Of a DNA stretch of 64,000 bases, positions 15,396 to 23,322 are shown piece by piece; positions within the stretch are counted from its first letter, which is position 1, and each line of letters begins with the position of its first letter. Source of the stretch: an uncultured Prevotellaceae bacterium (GTDB lineage: Bacteria; Bacteroidota; Bacteroidia; Bacteroidales; Bacteroidaceae); NCBI GenBank assembly GCA_900321965.1, contig ONYA01000010.1, positions 19,263 to 83,262 of the forward strand. The letters run 5' to 3'. The notes beneath the pieces are model-generated. The model did not search any database and was not told the DNA's origin. It worked only from the letters and a program-made list of their open reading frames with translations. The position numbers were made by a program, and so were the translations under genes.

Positions 15396-15808
15396 AGGGT
15401 GTCAGGGTGACAGAACACCGATGTACAGGGCATATGCACCCTTTTTCAAGGGTGACAAGGGTGACAGGAGGGTGACAGGTGTCCAAACCCGGACAAAGAG
15501 TGGCTTGGAGTAAAGACAAGATTCAAGTATAGTACCGAATTCTCGAGAGAATTTAAGGCTTTATCGGTAGCAAACGTTTGCTTTATCGGTTCTAAAGCCC
15601 CGAATTCTCTCGAGAATTCAAAAGCCGTAAACGCGGCATCTTCGTCTCGCGCCGTTATCGCCATCGGACGAGGTGGTAGTAAAAGCACCTGCTTTCACCC
15701 GTTTTTGTGCTGTGTGCGTCAACACCTGACACCCTCCTGTCACCCTTGTCACCCTTGAAAAAGGGTGCACAAGCCCTGTACATCGGCGTTCTGTCACCCT
15801 GACACCCT
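15396..15808. repeat. Long inverted repeat element, 87-bp arms (MITE-like)
   Basis: Arms 15396-15482 and 15722-15808 are reverse complements with 4 mismatches in 87. They contain internal GGGTGACA repeats. The 239-bp centre holds two copies of a GAATTCTCGAGAGAATT-type palindrome (15537-15553, 15602-15619) around an AGCAAACGTTTGCT palindrome, so the centre is itself folded. No convincing ORF lies inside. It could be a non-autonomous mobile element or a giant RNA hairpin. Confidence 0.8.
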
Positions 15809-15945
15809 ATTTCGTATAATTCTTAGTGTAAGTGAGCGTTCAGCCATTCGATTGAACTCATGATTGTTCACGGGATATTGTCGACGGTTAAAGGCTCTGT
15901 TTGCATTTTCTTTCCCTTTTTCTTGTTTGCTCCAATTCTTTTTAC

Positions 15946-16170
15946 TAACTTTGTCCCCTGAACGCTGGCGTATGCCTCAGAGGAGGTGTCGGCGCGACTT
16001 TAGTGGGTGAATAGATAGTTGTATCTATATTCTATAGAAGCTCATCCAAAAATTCCGACCAGAATTGTAACAGGGCTTCGTGGAATCGGGATACACCTTT
16101 ACATAAGGTGTGCCCGTTCCTTTATGTTCCTGTTACAGGTCTCTTTGGTCGGATACCTTGGGTGAAGCAT
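15946..16170 (+). ncRNA. Candidate structured RNA, 6S-like long hairpin
   Basis: A promoter (TTTGC near 15925, -7 box TAACTTTG at 15946-15953) is followed by about 230 bp without an ORF. The 3' half folds into a long interrupted hairpin: CCGACCA (16055-16061) pairs with TGGTCGG (16146-16152), TGTAACAGG with CCTGTTACA, GGAA/CGGG with CCCG/TTCC, and CACCTT with AAGGTG. Flanking bases (CATCCAA with TTGGGTG) extend the stem. Interrupted long hairpins of this size are characteristic of 6S RNA; I cannot confirm the family. It may instead be a leader of the downstream methyltransferase operon. Confidence 0.4.
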
Positions 16171-16240
16171 AAATGTGAACGTGGTACACTTTCTTTGTAT
16201 CTGCACTTTGATATCGTTTCACGTAAAAATCCGACCAATT

Positions 16241-16927
16241 ATGAACGTAACGGACGATAAGCAAGAGAGGCAGGTAGTGTCACGGCAACGCGTGGCCGAC
16301 CATGGCGAGGTGTATACCGCCAAGAGGGAGGTGAACGCGATGCTCGACTTGGTGAAGGAAGAGACGGAGCGTATTGACTCCCGATTCCTGGAGCCTGCCT
16401 GTGGCAATGGAAACTTCCTCGTAGAAATACTGAGCAGGAAGATGGAGACGGTGCGGCGGCAATACAGTCGAAACCGCTTTGAATACGACCAGGCTTCGGC
16501 AGTGGCCGTCAGCTCGATGTATGGCGTAGAGTTGCTGCCCGACAATGTGGAGGCTTGCCGCCAGCGCCTGATGAATCAGTATCTTGAAACCTACCGGGAG
16601 CATCAGCATGTGGATGCCTCGCCGGAATTGGAGCGATGCATCCGTTTCCTGCTGCGCAAGAACATCCTTTGTGGCGATGCGCTCACCATGCTTCAGAACA
16701 ACGGAGAGCCTATCACCTTCTGCGAATGGACGTTCATTGGCACCAACGGCAAGGTGAAGCGGCGCGACTTTGAACTGTCGGAACTGCTGAAGAATGTGGA
16801 GTACGACAAACCAAAGGCTGGCGAGGAGGGCCTGCTCTTTGCTGACACGGGTGAGCCAACCTTTGTCCACCTGCCCAAACGGGAATACCCTTTGACCGAC
16901 TACCTAAAACTGCCCGACTATGAATAA
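16241..16927 (+). CDS. DNA methyltransferase subunit, AdoMet-binding half
   Basis: Start at the ATG at 16241 (MNVTDDKQERQV); a longer frame exists but the upstream part is poor coding. The product of 228 residues carries motif I FLEPACGNGNFLVEIL (about residue 48), YGVELLPDNVEACRQRL and NILCGDALTM, all typical of N6-adenine/type I-like methylases. No catalytic NPPY/F motif follows; that motif is in the next gene. The two overlap by 8 bp (ATGAATAA) and are probably translated together as subunits of one enzyme. Confidence 0.75.
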   Translation: MNVTDDKQERQVVSRQRVADHGEVYTAKREVNAMLDLVKEETERIDSRFLEPACGNGNFLVEILSRKMETVRRQYSRNRFEYDQASAVAVSSMYGVELLPDNVEACRQRLMNQYLETYREHQHVDASPELERCIRFLLRKNILCGDALTMLQNNGEPITFCEWTFIGTNGKVKRRDFELSELLKNVEYDKPKAGEEGLLFADTGEPTFVHLPKREYPLTDYLKLPDYE

Positions 16928-18425
16928 TCATTTGAATTACAACCCCGACGTGTTGTCATGTCTTGCTAACCTTAGCAACGACGAGGTGTTCACACCACCG
17001 CAGTTAGCCAATCAGATGCTCGACATGCTGCCGCAGGAACTATTTCGCAGTCCCAACACGAAGTTCCTTGACCCTTGTACAAAGAGTGGCGTTTTTCTGC
17101 GAGAGATTGCCAAACGGCTGATTGAGGGCTTGGCCGACAAGATTCCCGACCTGCAAGAACGCATCGACCACATCATGCACCATCAGCTTTATGGCATCGC
17201 CATCACCCGTCTGACATCGTTGATGAGCCGCCGTAGTCTCTATTGCTCGAAGAATGCCAGCGGCAAATACAGCATCTCGCAGTTCGACGACGAGGATGGT
17301 AACATCCGCTATCGCGACATCCGACATACATGGGTGCAAGGCAAGTGCCAGTATTGCGGTGCCAGCCAAGAGGTCTATGACCGAGGCGACGATTTGGAGT
17401 CCCATGCTTACGAGTTTATTCACACAGACAATCCTAATACATTATATAATAATATGACTTTCGATGTAATTATCGGCAATCCGCCGTACCAATTAGAAGA
17501 CGGAGGAGGAAGAGATTCTGCTGCAATTCCTCTATATAATAAGTTTGTTACCCAAGCAAAGAAACTGTCTCCTCATCATATGATAATGATAATTCCTGCA
17601 CGTTGGTACTCAGGAGGGCGTGGACTTGATGATTTCAGAGACGAAATGATTAATGATATGCGCATAAAAGCATTATGTGACTTCCCTGAAACCAATGATT
17701 GCTTTCCTGGCTTAAACATTCGCGGTGGTATTTGCTATTTCTTGTGGGACAGAGACTATCATGGAAAGTGCAAAATAACCAATTTCATTAAGGGAGAAAA
17801 AAACGAAGCCGTAAGATACTTGAAAGAGAAAGATTGCCCAATCTTAATTCGATATAATCAATCCATATCAATTCTACATAAAGTTCAGAATTTCAAAGAA
17901 CAAACACTCAATCATTTTGTAAGTGTCAGCAGACCCTTTGGTATGCGATCTAATTTTACCCAGTTTGTGCTTCATAAGGACGAAAGAAACTATATCAGAC
18001 TTTACAGATTTGGCGATAATGGTTATGTTTCTATAGATAAAATTACAAATAACAACCAATTAGTTAATCAATACAAAGTTATTGTATCTAAAGCAAGCCC
18101 TGGAGGTGATGAATATCCTCATTCAATAGTTAGCACTCCAATTATATCAGAGCCAAACTCCGTTTGTACAGAAACATATCTTGTAATAAAAGCAGTTTCT
18201 TCTAGAGAACAAGCGGTGAATTTAATATCATATATAAAAACAAGGTTCTTTAGGTTCATGATGTCTTTGGTGAAGAATACTCAAAATATATCTAGAGGTA
18301 GTTACATGTTCGTTCCCCTCCAAGACTTCTCGAAACCTTGGACGGACGAGGAGCTATATAAGAAGTACGGACTGACGGACGAGGAAATCCAGTTCATCGA
18401 GTCGATGATTCGCCCAATGGAGTAA
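16920..18425 (+). CDS. Eco57I-type N6-adenine DNA methyltransferase
   Basis: The protein has 501 residues. It has a divergent motif I (FLDPCTKSGVFLREIAKRL), a two-Cys CQYCGA segment, and the catalytic motif IV DVIIGNPPYQLEDGG (about residue 185). Residues 330-490 are a target-recognition-like part, ending in a TDEEIQFIESMIRPME tail. The motif I is degenerate (KSG instead of GSG), so AdoMet binding may rely on the overlapping upstream subunit. From about base 17440 the sequence becomes distinctly AT-rich, as specificity regions in R-M systems often do. With the GIY-YIG nuclease-helicase at 19255 it forms a putative restriction-modification system. Confidence 0.8.
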   Translation: MNNHLNYNPDVLSCLANLSNDEVFTPPQLANQMLDMLPQELFRSPNTKFLDPCTKSGVFLREIAKRLIEGLADKIPDLQERIDHIMHHQLYGIAITRLTSLMSRRSLYCSKNASGKYSISQFDDEDGNIRYRDIRHTWVQGKCQYCGASQEVYDRGDDLESHAYEFIHTDNPNTLYNNMTFDVIIGNPPYQLEDGGGRDSAAIPLYNKFVTQAKKLSPHHMIMIIPARWYSGGRGLDDFRDEMINDMRIKALCDFPETNDCFPGLNIRGGICYFLWDRDYHGKCKITNFIKGEKNEAVRYLKEKDCPILIRYNQSISILHKVQNFKEQTLNHFVSVSRPFGMRSNFTQFVLHKDERNYIRLYRFGDNGYVSIDKITNNNQLVNQYKVIVSKASPGGDEYPHSIVSTPIISEPNSVCTETYLVIKAVSSREQAVNLISYIKTRFFRFMMSLVKNTQNISRGSYMFVPLQDFSKPWTDEELYKKYGLTDEEIQFIESMIRPME

Positions 18426-18498
18426 AAAAGAAAACAATAACAACGGCGCTCTTTGAAAAGTTTTGATTGGAAATTTTGGAAGTTTAGGAAATACTTCG

Positions 18499-18506
18499 TA
18501 TCTTTG
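18499..18506 (+). promoter_or_regulatory. -7 box of the first small-ORF/kinase unit
   Basis: TATCTTTG with TTTTGG at 18474-18479, about 20 bp upstream. It lies 29 bp ahead of the ATG at 18535, so this unit has its own promoter inside the R-M locus. Confidence 0.6.
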
Positions 18507-18530
18507 CATCGCAAACGTATAAAGACTGTA

Positions 18531-19223
18531 ATGGATGGAGATAATTCTGAACGAATACCACAAGAAGGTGAATGCAGAAAAGTTGGCGAGTATGGCTTAT
18601 TGGAAAGCGCATCCGCTGTCGCGCAGCGAGTCCTTGAGGAGATTGAGGCTCTTGCGGGAACAACGGCTTGCAAGTCAGTCCAACTGGTAAGGCTCAAGAA
18701 ATGGGCACAGGAGCAGGGCTGTTGGTTTGAAGATCGCGATCTGTTTGGTGATTTCTTTGACCGAGGGTCAGAGAATGAGACATATTTATCAACTAATGGC
18801 AACGAAATCATTAAGCTAAACGATTTTCGTTATTCTGATGACAACCTCTCTTCTTTCTTTGAACGCATCAAGGCACACAACAAGTATTTCCCTGATTGTG
18901 CTTATCGTATGATAGGTTTTGGCGAGAACAGTGATGGAAAAATATGTGCTGTTTTAGTACAAAGGTTCGTACATTCAGTTCGTCTTGCTACTACGCAGGA
19001 GATTCACGATGAGTTCATTCGTTTAGGTTTCTACCCTGAAGACAATGGAGAATACTACACCAACGGGCAGCATGACATCTTTGATGCCGTTGATGGCAAT
19101 GTTCTGATTGGAGATGACGGGTATGTGTACTTCATAGATACTATCATTTATCCATCCGATACCGGCGGTTACGACATCTACCGCAGTCTTTCACCTCATT
19201 ACAGTAATTCCAGTCAGACTTGA
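18531..19223 (+). CDS. Polyvalent-protein-kinase-like protein 1 (start uncertain)
   Basis: The real domain begins near base 18690 (LKKWAQEQGCWFE). Kinase-like features: a Lys in EIIKLND, AHNKYFPD, MIGFGENSDGKICAVLVQRF, then DGNVLIGDDGYVYFIDT with the Asn and metal-binding Asp expected of the catalytic loop and DFG position. This pattern belongs to the small polyvalent protein kinase family frequent in Bacteroidetes mobile elements. There is no ATG, GTG or TTG between the small-ORF stop (18690) and the domain. The ATG-initiated frame given here runs through the small ORF in another phase and its first 50 residues are probably not real. Translation may need re-initiation or frameshifting. Confidence 0.65.
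   Translation: MDGDNSERIPQEGECRKVGEYGLLESASAVAQRVLEEIEALAGTTACKSVQLVRLKKWAQEQGCWFEDRDLFGDFFDRGSENETYLSTNGNEIIKLNDFRYSDDNLSSFFERIKAHNKYFPDCAYRMIGFGENSDGKICAVLVQRFVHSVRLATTQEIHDEFIRLGFYPEDNGEYYTNGQHDIFDAVDGNVLIGDDGYVYFIDTIIYPSDTGGYDIYRSLSPHYSNSSQT
18535..18690 (+). CDS. Small basic protein A, 51 aa, upstream of kinase-fold gene
   Basis: ATG at 18535, stop TAA at 18688. The product contains NEYHKKVNAEKLASMAYWKA and SLRRLRLLREQRLA. A homologous protein is encoded at 22913-23086, with NDYHKKVNAEMRAQLAYWKE and ALRRLRLLREQRLA. Changes between them are mostly conservative, so this frame is under protein selection. It overlaps, in another phase, the open upstream extension of the kinase-fold frame. 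Function unknown; a regulator or antitoxin-like partner of the kinase is possible. Confidence 0.65.
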   Translation: MEIILNEYHKKVNAEKLASMAYWKAHPLSRSESLRRLRLLREQRLASQSNW

Positions 19224-19254
19224 ACATTGAGCGCCATAACAAAACGATCAAGTT

Positions 19255-21768
19255 ATGGCAACAACACAGAATTATTTCCCACGGAAGTCGGAGTCGGCTC
19301 CGATAATTTATGCTTACGAGGATAAATACGACCCCAATCTAAAGGGCATCCTGAAGGTGGGCTATACCACTATTGGTGTGCAGGAACGTGTGCGCCAGCA
19401 GTATAACATCGTTCGGCCTGGCGAGCCTCCGTACCGCATATTGGTAGAAGAGTCGGCCATGCGACAGGACGGTACGGCATTTATGGACCACGACGTCCAT
19501 CGGATGTTGGTCAAGATGGGGTGCCAGAACATTGAAGGCGAGTGGTATCGCTGCACGCCCCAGCAGGTCAGGGCTGCCATCGTAGCCGTCAGGGAACGGA
19601 TGGATGTGGCATGGAACCGTGACAAGACTTTCGGCATACGCCCAGAGCAAAAACGGGCGGTTGACAAGACGGCCGCCTACTTCGACAGCTACAAGTCGGA
19701 AGCCGGCCGCGTCCCTCACTTCCTGTGGAACTGCAAGATGCGCTTCGGTAAGACATTTACTACTTATCAATTGGCGCTGAGGATGGGTTGGCGGCGCATG
19801 CTGGTGCTGACGTTCAAGCCGGCCGTGGCTCATGCGTGGGAAGAGGACCTGATGACGCATGTAGATTTTGACGGATGGCAGTTCATTGCCCGTAGTCAGG
19901 AGGTGTCGATTGATTATCAGTTTGAGCATGCCGACCAGTCGAAACCGATGGTGGTGTTTGGCTCGTTCCAGGACTTTCTCGGCAAGAATACGGCTAATGG
20001 CGGCATGAAACTGAAGCACGAATGGGCGCGGGCGTTCAACTGGGACTGCATCGTGCTCGACGAATACCACTACGGCGCCTGGCGTGAGAACGCAAAGGAG
20101 TTGATTGGCGTGAGCGAGGACCTGGGCAGCGAGATTGAGAATCCCGACTACTTCGATGAAGACCTGATTCCTATTACCGCTAATCATTATCTCTATTTGT
20201 CGGGGACGCCCTTCCGCGCCATTGCGTCAGGAGAGTTCATTGAGGAACAGATTTACAACTGGACTTACTCTGACGAGCAGCGGGCAAAGGAGGACTGGGG
20301 CGACAAGCCAGGCAATCCCTACGCCTCGCTGCCGAAGATGGTGCTGCTGACCTATCAGCTGCCGGCGGAAATATCAAGAGTGGCTGAAGAGGGGGAGTTT
20401 GATGAGTTTGACCTGAACTCATTCTTTGAGGCTGAGGGCAAAGGCGAAGAAGCCGTGTTCAAGCATCATGATGAGGTACAGAAGTGGCTCGACATGCTAC
20501 GCGGGCAATATCTGCCCACCTCTGTGAACGACCTAAAGGCAGGAAACCGAAAGCCCCCTTTGCCTTTCCTCAACGGCGACCTCTATTCGAACATGAACCA
20601 TACGCTTTGGTTCCTGCCAAACGTGGCCTCATGCTTCGCCATGCGCAACCTGCTGACGGAACTGCAGAACACCTTCTATCACGACTATCGGCTCATTGTC
20701 TGTGCCGGAACAAAGGCCGGCATCGGCCAGCAGGCATTGCCTCCAGTAGAGAAAGCTATGTCGCACCCTGACCCGCTGCATTGCAAGACCATCACGCTGA
20801 CCTGCGGCAAACTGACGACGGGTGTCACCGTCCGCCCCTGGACGGGCATCTTCATGCTACGTGACACGTCGTCGCCAGAAACCTATTTCCAGTCGGCTTT
20901 CCGGGTGCAGTCGCCGTGGACGATTACTAACTGCGACGGCTTGCATCCCAACCAAGTGGAGATACTGAAGAAGGTGTGCTACGTGTTCGACTTCTCGCCT
21001 AACCGTGCCCTGCGGAAGGTGGCCGACTACTCCTGCCAGCTGAACGTGGAGGAGGGGAACCCGGAGAAGTGCGTGGACGACTTCATCAAGTTCCTGCCTG
21101 TGCTCTGTTATGAGAACGGCGTGATGAAGGCTCTGTCAGCCAGCGACGTGCTGGACATGGCCATGAACAACACGTCGGCCACGCTTCTGGCGCGCCGCTG
21201 GGAGAGTGCACTGCTGGTGAATGTTGACAACTTCACGCTTCAGCGATTGATGAACAATCAGGATGCTATGGCTGCTCTGATGAAGATTGAGGGTTTCCGC
21301 TCGCTGAACCAGGACATTGAGACCATCATCAACAAGACCGATGCCATCAAGAAAAAGCGGAAGGAACGCGAAGAGGGTCTTACCAAAAAGGAGAAAAAAG
21401 AACTCTCTGACGCCGAGAAGGAAATTAAGAGCAAGCGCCGACAGATACAGGAGAAACTGATGAAGTTTGCCACGCGTATTCCTATATTCATGTATCTGAC
21501 AGACTATCGGGAGTACTCCTTGAAAGATGTCATCCTGCAATTAGAACCCAAATTGTTTGAGCGCGTAACAGGACTTACCAAGCAGGACTTTTCCCTGCTG
21601 GTCAGTCTGAACGTCTTCAACGAGGCGCTGATGAACGATGCCGTCTATAAGTTCAAGCGCTATGAGGACTCCAGCCTTTCATACGCGGGAGTTGACAAAC
21701 ACGCAGGCGAGCAACAGGTGGGCGGCTACAGTACCGTCATCACGGTTGAGGAGTATCTGAAGTCGTAG
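19255..21768 (+). CDS. GIY-YIG (T5orf172-type) nuclease fused to DEAD-like helicase
   Basis: The protein has 837 residues. Residues 15-105 are a GIY-YIG/T5orf172 module (IIYAYEDKYDP, GILKVGYTT, then MDHDVHRML and EGEWYRC). From about residue 120 a superfamily 2 helicase follows: motif I in WNCKMRFGKTFTTY, DEAH-type motif II in CIVLDEYHYGAW, motif III LSGTPF, motif VI-like QSAFRVQSPW. A highly charged coiled segment (DAIKKKRKEREEGLTKKEKK) is near residue 700. It is probably the restriction subunit of a translocating R-M system whose methyltransferase subunits are 16241-18425. The kinase-fold unit interrupts the operon, with 31 bp before this ATG. Confidence 0.85.
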   Translation: MATTQNYFPRKSESAPIIYAYEDKYDPNLKGILKVGYTTIGVQERVRQQYNIVRPGEPPYRILVEESAMRQDGTAFMDHDVHRMLVKMGCQNIEGEWYRCTPQQVRAAIVAVRERMDVAWNRDKTFGIRPEQKRAVDKTAAYFDSYKSEAGRVPHFLWNCKMRFGKTFTTYQLALRMGWRRMLVLTFKPAVAHAWEEDLMTHVDFDGWQFIARSQEVSIDYQFEHADQSKPMVVFGSFQDFLGKNTANGGMKLKHEWARAFNWDCIVLDEYHYGAWRENAKELIGVSEDLGSEIENPDYFDEDLIPITANHYLYLSGTPFRAIASGEFIEEQIYNWTYSDEQRAKEDWGDKPGNPYASLPKMVLLTYQLPAEISRVAEEGEFDEFDLNSFFEAEGKGEEAVFKHHDEVQKWLDMLRGQYLPTSVNDLKAGNRKPPLPFLNGDLYSNMNHTLWFLPNVASCFAMRNLLTELQNTFYHDYRLIVCAGTKAGIGQQALPPVEKAMSHPDPLHCKTITLTCGKLTTGVTVRPWTGIFMLRDTSSPETYFQSAFRVQSPWTITNCDGLHPNQVEILKKVCYVFDFSPNRALRKVADYSCQLNVEEGNPEKCVDDFIKFLPVLCYENGVMKALSASDVLDMAMNNTSATLLARRWESALLVNVDNFTLQRLMNNQDAMAALMKIEGFRSLNQDIETIINKTDAIKKKRKEREEGLTKKEKKELSDAEKEIKSKRRQIQEKLMKFATRIPIFMYLTDYREYSLKDVILQLEPKLFERVTGLTKQDFSLLVSLNVFNEALMNDAVYKFKRYEDSSLSYAGVDKHAGEQQVGGYSTVITVEEYLKS

Positions 21769-21791
21769 GGCATGAATGGTTATTACTCGCA

Positions 21792-21858
21792 TCAGAGCCT
21801 GCTACAGTGAGGCCAGCACGAGGCGTAATTCTTCCCATTGCACGTCGGGGGGACAGAG
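21792..21858. repeat. Displaced copy of the PIF1-helicase 3' end
   Basis: About 67 bp resembling 23323-23389; the last 47 bp differ at one position. On the minus strand it encodes the same LCPPDVQWEELRLVLAS ending as the helicase at 23333, with synonymous changes and its own stop. It looks like an integration or recombination boundary at the 3' end of a gene. Confidence 0.75.
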
Positions 21859-21862
21859 AAAG

Positions 21863-22065
21863 TGCTGATAACTCGCGAGTATTATCCTGAAAAGACTTTG
21901 GCAGAGCTCTACGACCCAGATAAGATGCCACAGGATTTGCGTGAGGCCCATGCACGACTCGACGACATCGTGGAAAGCTGCTACCCAGGCTACCCCTTCG
22001 CCTCAGACGAAGCCCGACTGGAATGTCTGTTTAAACTCTACGAAAAGATGACGGCTGCGAAATAA
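21863..22065 (+). pseudogene. C-terminal fragment of an MmeI-type (type IIG) methyltransferase
   Basis: The frame reads TLAELYDPDKMPQDLREAHA, then RLDDIVESCYPGYPFASDEA, then RLECLFKLYEKMTAAK. This is the conserved extreme C-terminus of MmeI-like restriction-methyltransferases (LAxLYDPxxMPxxLRxAHxxLD). The remaining 800 or so residues are absent. The fragment begins directly after the displaced helicase tail, so it is debris left at a junction. Family recognition is from the motif only. Confidence 0.6.
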
Positions 22066-22100
22066 TCACTTGATTTCTTGGAAAAACCAAAAAGACTTTG

Positions 22101-22108
22101 TAAATTTG
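22101..22108 (+). promoter_or_regulatory. -7 box of the second kinase-fold unit
   Basis: TAAATTTG followed by GCAGCG, with TTGG near 22079, 29 bp ahead of the ATG at 22137. Confidence 0.6.
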
Positions 22109-22136
22109 CAGCGTTAAACTCAAAATGGCTCAATGA

Positions 22137-22910
22137 ATGGAGAGAATAGAACTAATATTCAAAATGATTGCCAAAGAGGGCTTTACCGCTCTGACATTAC
22201 AAGAGATTGATAACTACATAAAAGAAATACAACATGGGAGAGAAGATTTTTCTAGATTCAATCTATCAGAGCATGCAGGACTCTGCAAGGGAGGTGCGCC
22301 TCTCATTGGGGCGTCCATCATCGCATGCTACGCGACAGCAAGCATTACAGCAGGTAGCAATGTTGAAAGCTGCCAAAGAAGCCCAGCAAACTGGGAAATA
22401 GACGAACTACAAGAAAAGCTTATAGAACAGTGGGCTAAAGCTGCAAAGCTATGGGAGGATAATTCTGAGCAAATTCTCACCGCTAAGTTTGGACCTATGA
22501 TAGCACAGGGTGCAGAGGCGAAGGTATATTATCATGAAGGTGATATATCTGTGGTGAAAGAGCGTACATCTATCTATTCTACTTGGCAAAAGGCTCTTGA
22601 TGCTATTGTGTTACATAATTGTCTTTTCCCTGAAACAGAGATGAAGGTAATTGGGTTCACTCGCGATAGCGATGGACTTATGCGCATAGTGCTTACCCAA
22701 CCATACGTGAACTGTGAGCGATTGGCTACAAAGGAAGAAATCGATGAAATGGTGATGGCCAAGGGCTTTCGTGACAACTGGAATGGACAAGGCGTAAATT
22801 ACATTTCAGATCGTTTGGCTCTCGAAGATATGCATCCGGCTAATGTGTTCATTGATAAGATTACGGAGAAACCGATCTGTATTGACTGCATTGTGAAGTT
22901 TGTGAAATAG
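22137..22910 (+). CDS. Polyvalent-protein-kinase-like protein 2 (start uncertain)
   Basis: The kinase-like domain spans roughly 22390-22910: GAEAKVYYHEGDISVVKE (N-lobe with Lys), LHNCLFPETEMKVIGF, MRIVLTQPYVNCERLATKEE, then LEDMHPANVFIDK and ICIDCI with catalytic Asp, Asn and metal Asp. It is a diverged paralogue of the protein at 18531-19223. As there, the frame is open far upstream (to the ATG at 22137) through a small ORF in another phase (22234-22401), and no start codon lies between that ORF's stop and the domain; the first ATG in the domain is GPMIAQG. The middle part of this ORF (Cys- and Ser-rich) is probably not translated in this frame. Confidence 0.6.
   Translation: MERIELIFKMIAKEGFTALTLQEIDNYIKEIQHGREDFSRFNLSEHAGLCKGGAPLIGASIIACYATASITAGSNVESCQRSPANWEIDELQEKLIEQWAKAAKLWEDNSEQILTAKFGPMIAQGAEAKVYYHEGDISVVKERTSIYSTWQKALDAIVLHNCLFPETEMKVIGFTRDSDGLMRIVLTQPYVNCERLATKEEIDEMVMAKGFRDNWNGQGVNYISDRLALEDMHPANVFIDKITEKPICIDCIVKFVK
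22234..22401 (+). CDS. Small protein B, 55 aa, overlapping kinase-fold gene 2
   Basis: ATG at 22234, stop TAG at 22399-22401. The product contains MGEKIFLDSIYQSMQDSARE and ATRQQALQQVAMLKAAKEAQ, an amphipathic helix-rich composition more protein-like than the alternative frame. It lies at the same relative position to kinase-fold gene 2 as small protein A lies to gene 1 (plus-one frame, stop codon right at the start of the kinase domain), but the sequences of A and B are unrelated. Confidence 0.5.
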   Translation: MGEKIFLDSIYQSMQDSAREVRLSLGRPSSHATRQQALQQVAMLKAAKEAQQTGK

Positions 22911-22912
22911 AA

Positions 22913-23086
22913 ATGGAGGTAATATTGAACGATTATCACAAGAAGGTGAATGCCGAAATGAGAGCACAACTTGCATACTGGAAAGAGCATCCCCTTCCAC
23001 GTGAGGAGGCCCTGAGAAGATTGAGGCTCTTACGAGAACAGCGGCTTGCAAGGCAGGCTGCTGCAAACTCTTCTGAGAAACAATAA
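22913..23086 (+). CDS. Small basic protein A', 57 aa, homologue of protein A
   Basis: ATG at 22913, 3 bp after the kinase-fold gene 2 stop. The product is homologous to the 51-residue protein at 18535-18690 over nearly its full length and extended by about 6 residues. No kinase-fold gene follows; instead there is debris. This suggests that a third small-protein/kinase unit lost its kinase, or that the order has been reshuffled. Confidence 0.6.
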   Translation: MEVILNDYHKKVNAEMRAQLAYWKEHPLPREEALRRLRLLREQRLARQAAANSSEKQ

Positions 23087-23168
23087 CAACAGCGCAATAG
23101 ACAACTAAGAATTCGAAACGTCTCTTAAGCTTGGCCGCAGACAGACAAACGTAGAGAGTATCTTTTGA

Positions 23169-23315
23169 GAGAAGCGCCTTTTTAGGCGTTCTGGGCTGAA
23201 AATATATCTTGAAGAACTATTGAATTGCAAGGTTGATGTCCTGCGCATCCATAAGAACATGGACAACTACTTAATTCATCAAATTGACCGAGATGGAATC
23301 CTTATCTTTAAATGA
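23169..23315 (+). pseudogene. C-terminal remnant of an MNT nucleotidyltransferase
   Basis: The open frame, without a start codon, reads SGLKIYLEELLNCKVDVLRI, then HKNMDNYLIHQIDRDGILIF. It ends in a stop at 23313. This matches the C-terminal end of small MNT-type nucleotidyltransferases (LEELxxxKVDVLRxHKN...IxxIxRDGIxI), which are antitoxin components in HEPN/MNT pairs. The catalytic GSxxRG part is missing. Confidence 0.5.
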
Positions 23316-23322
23316 CAAAAAG

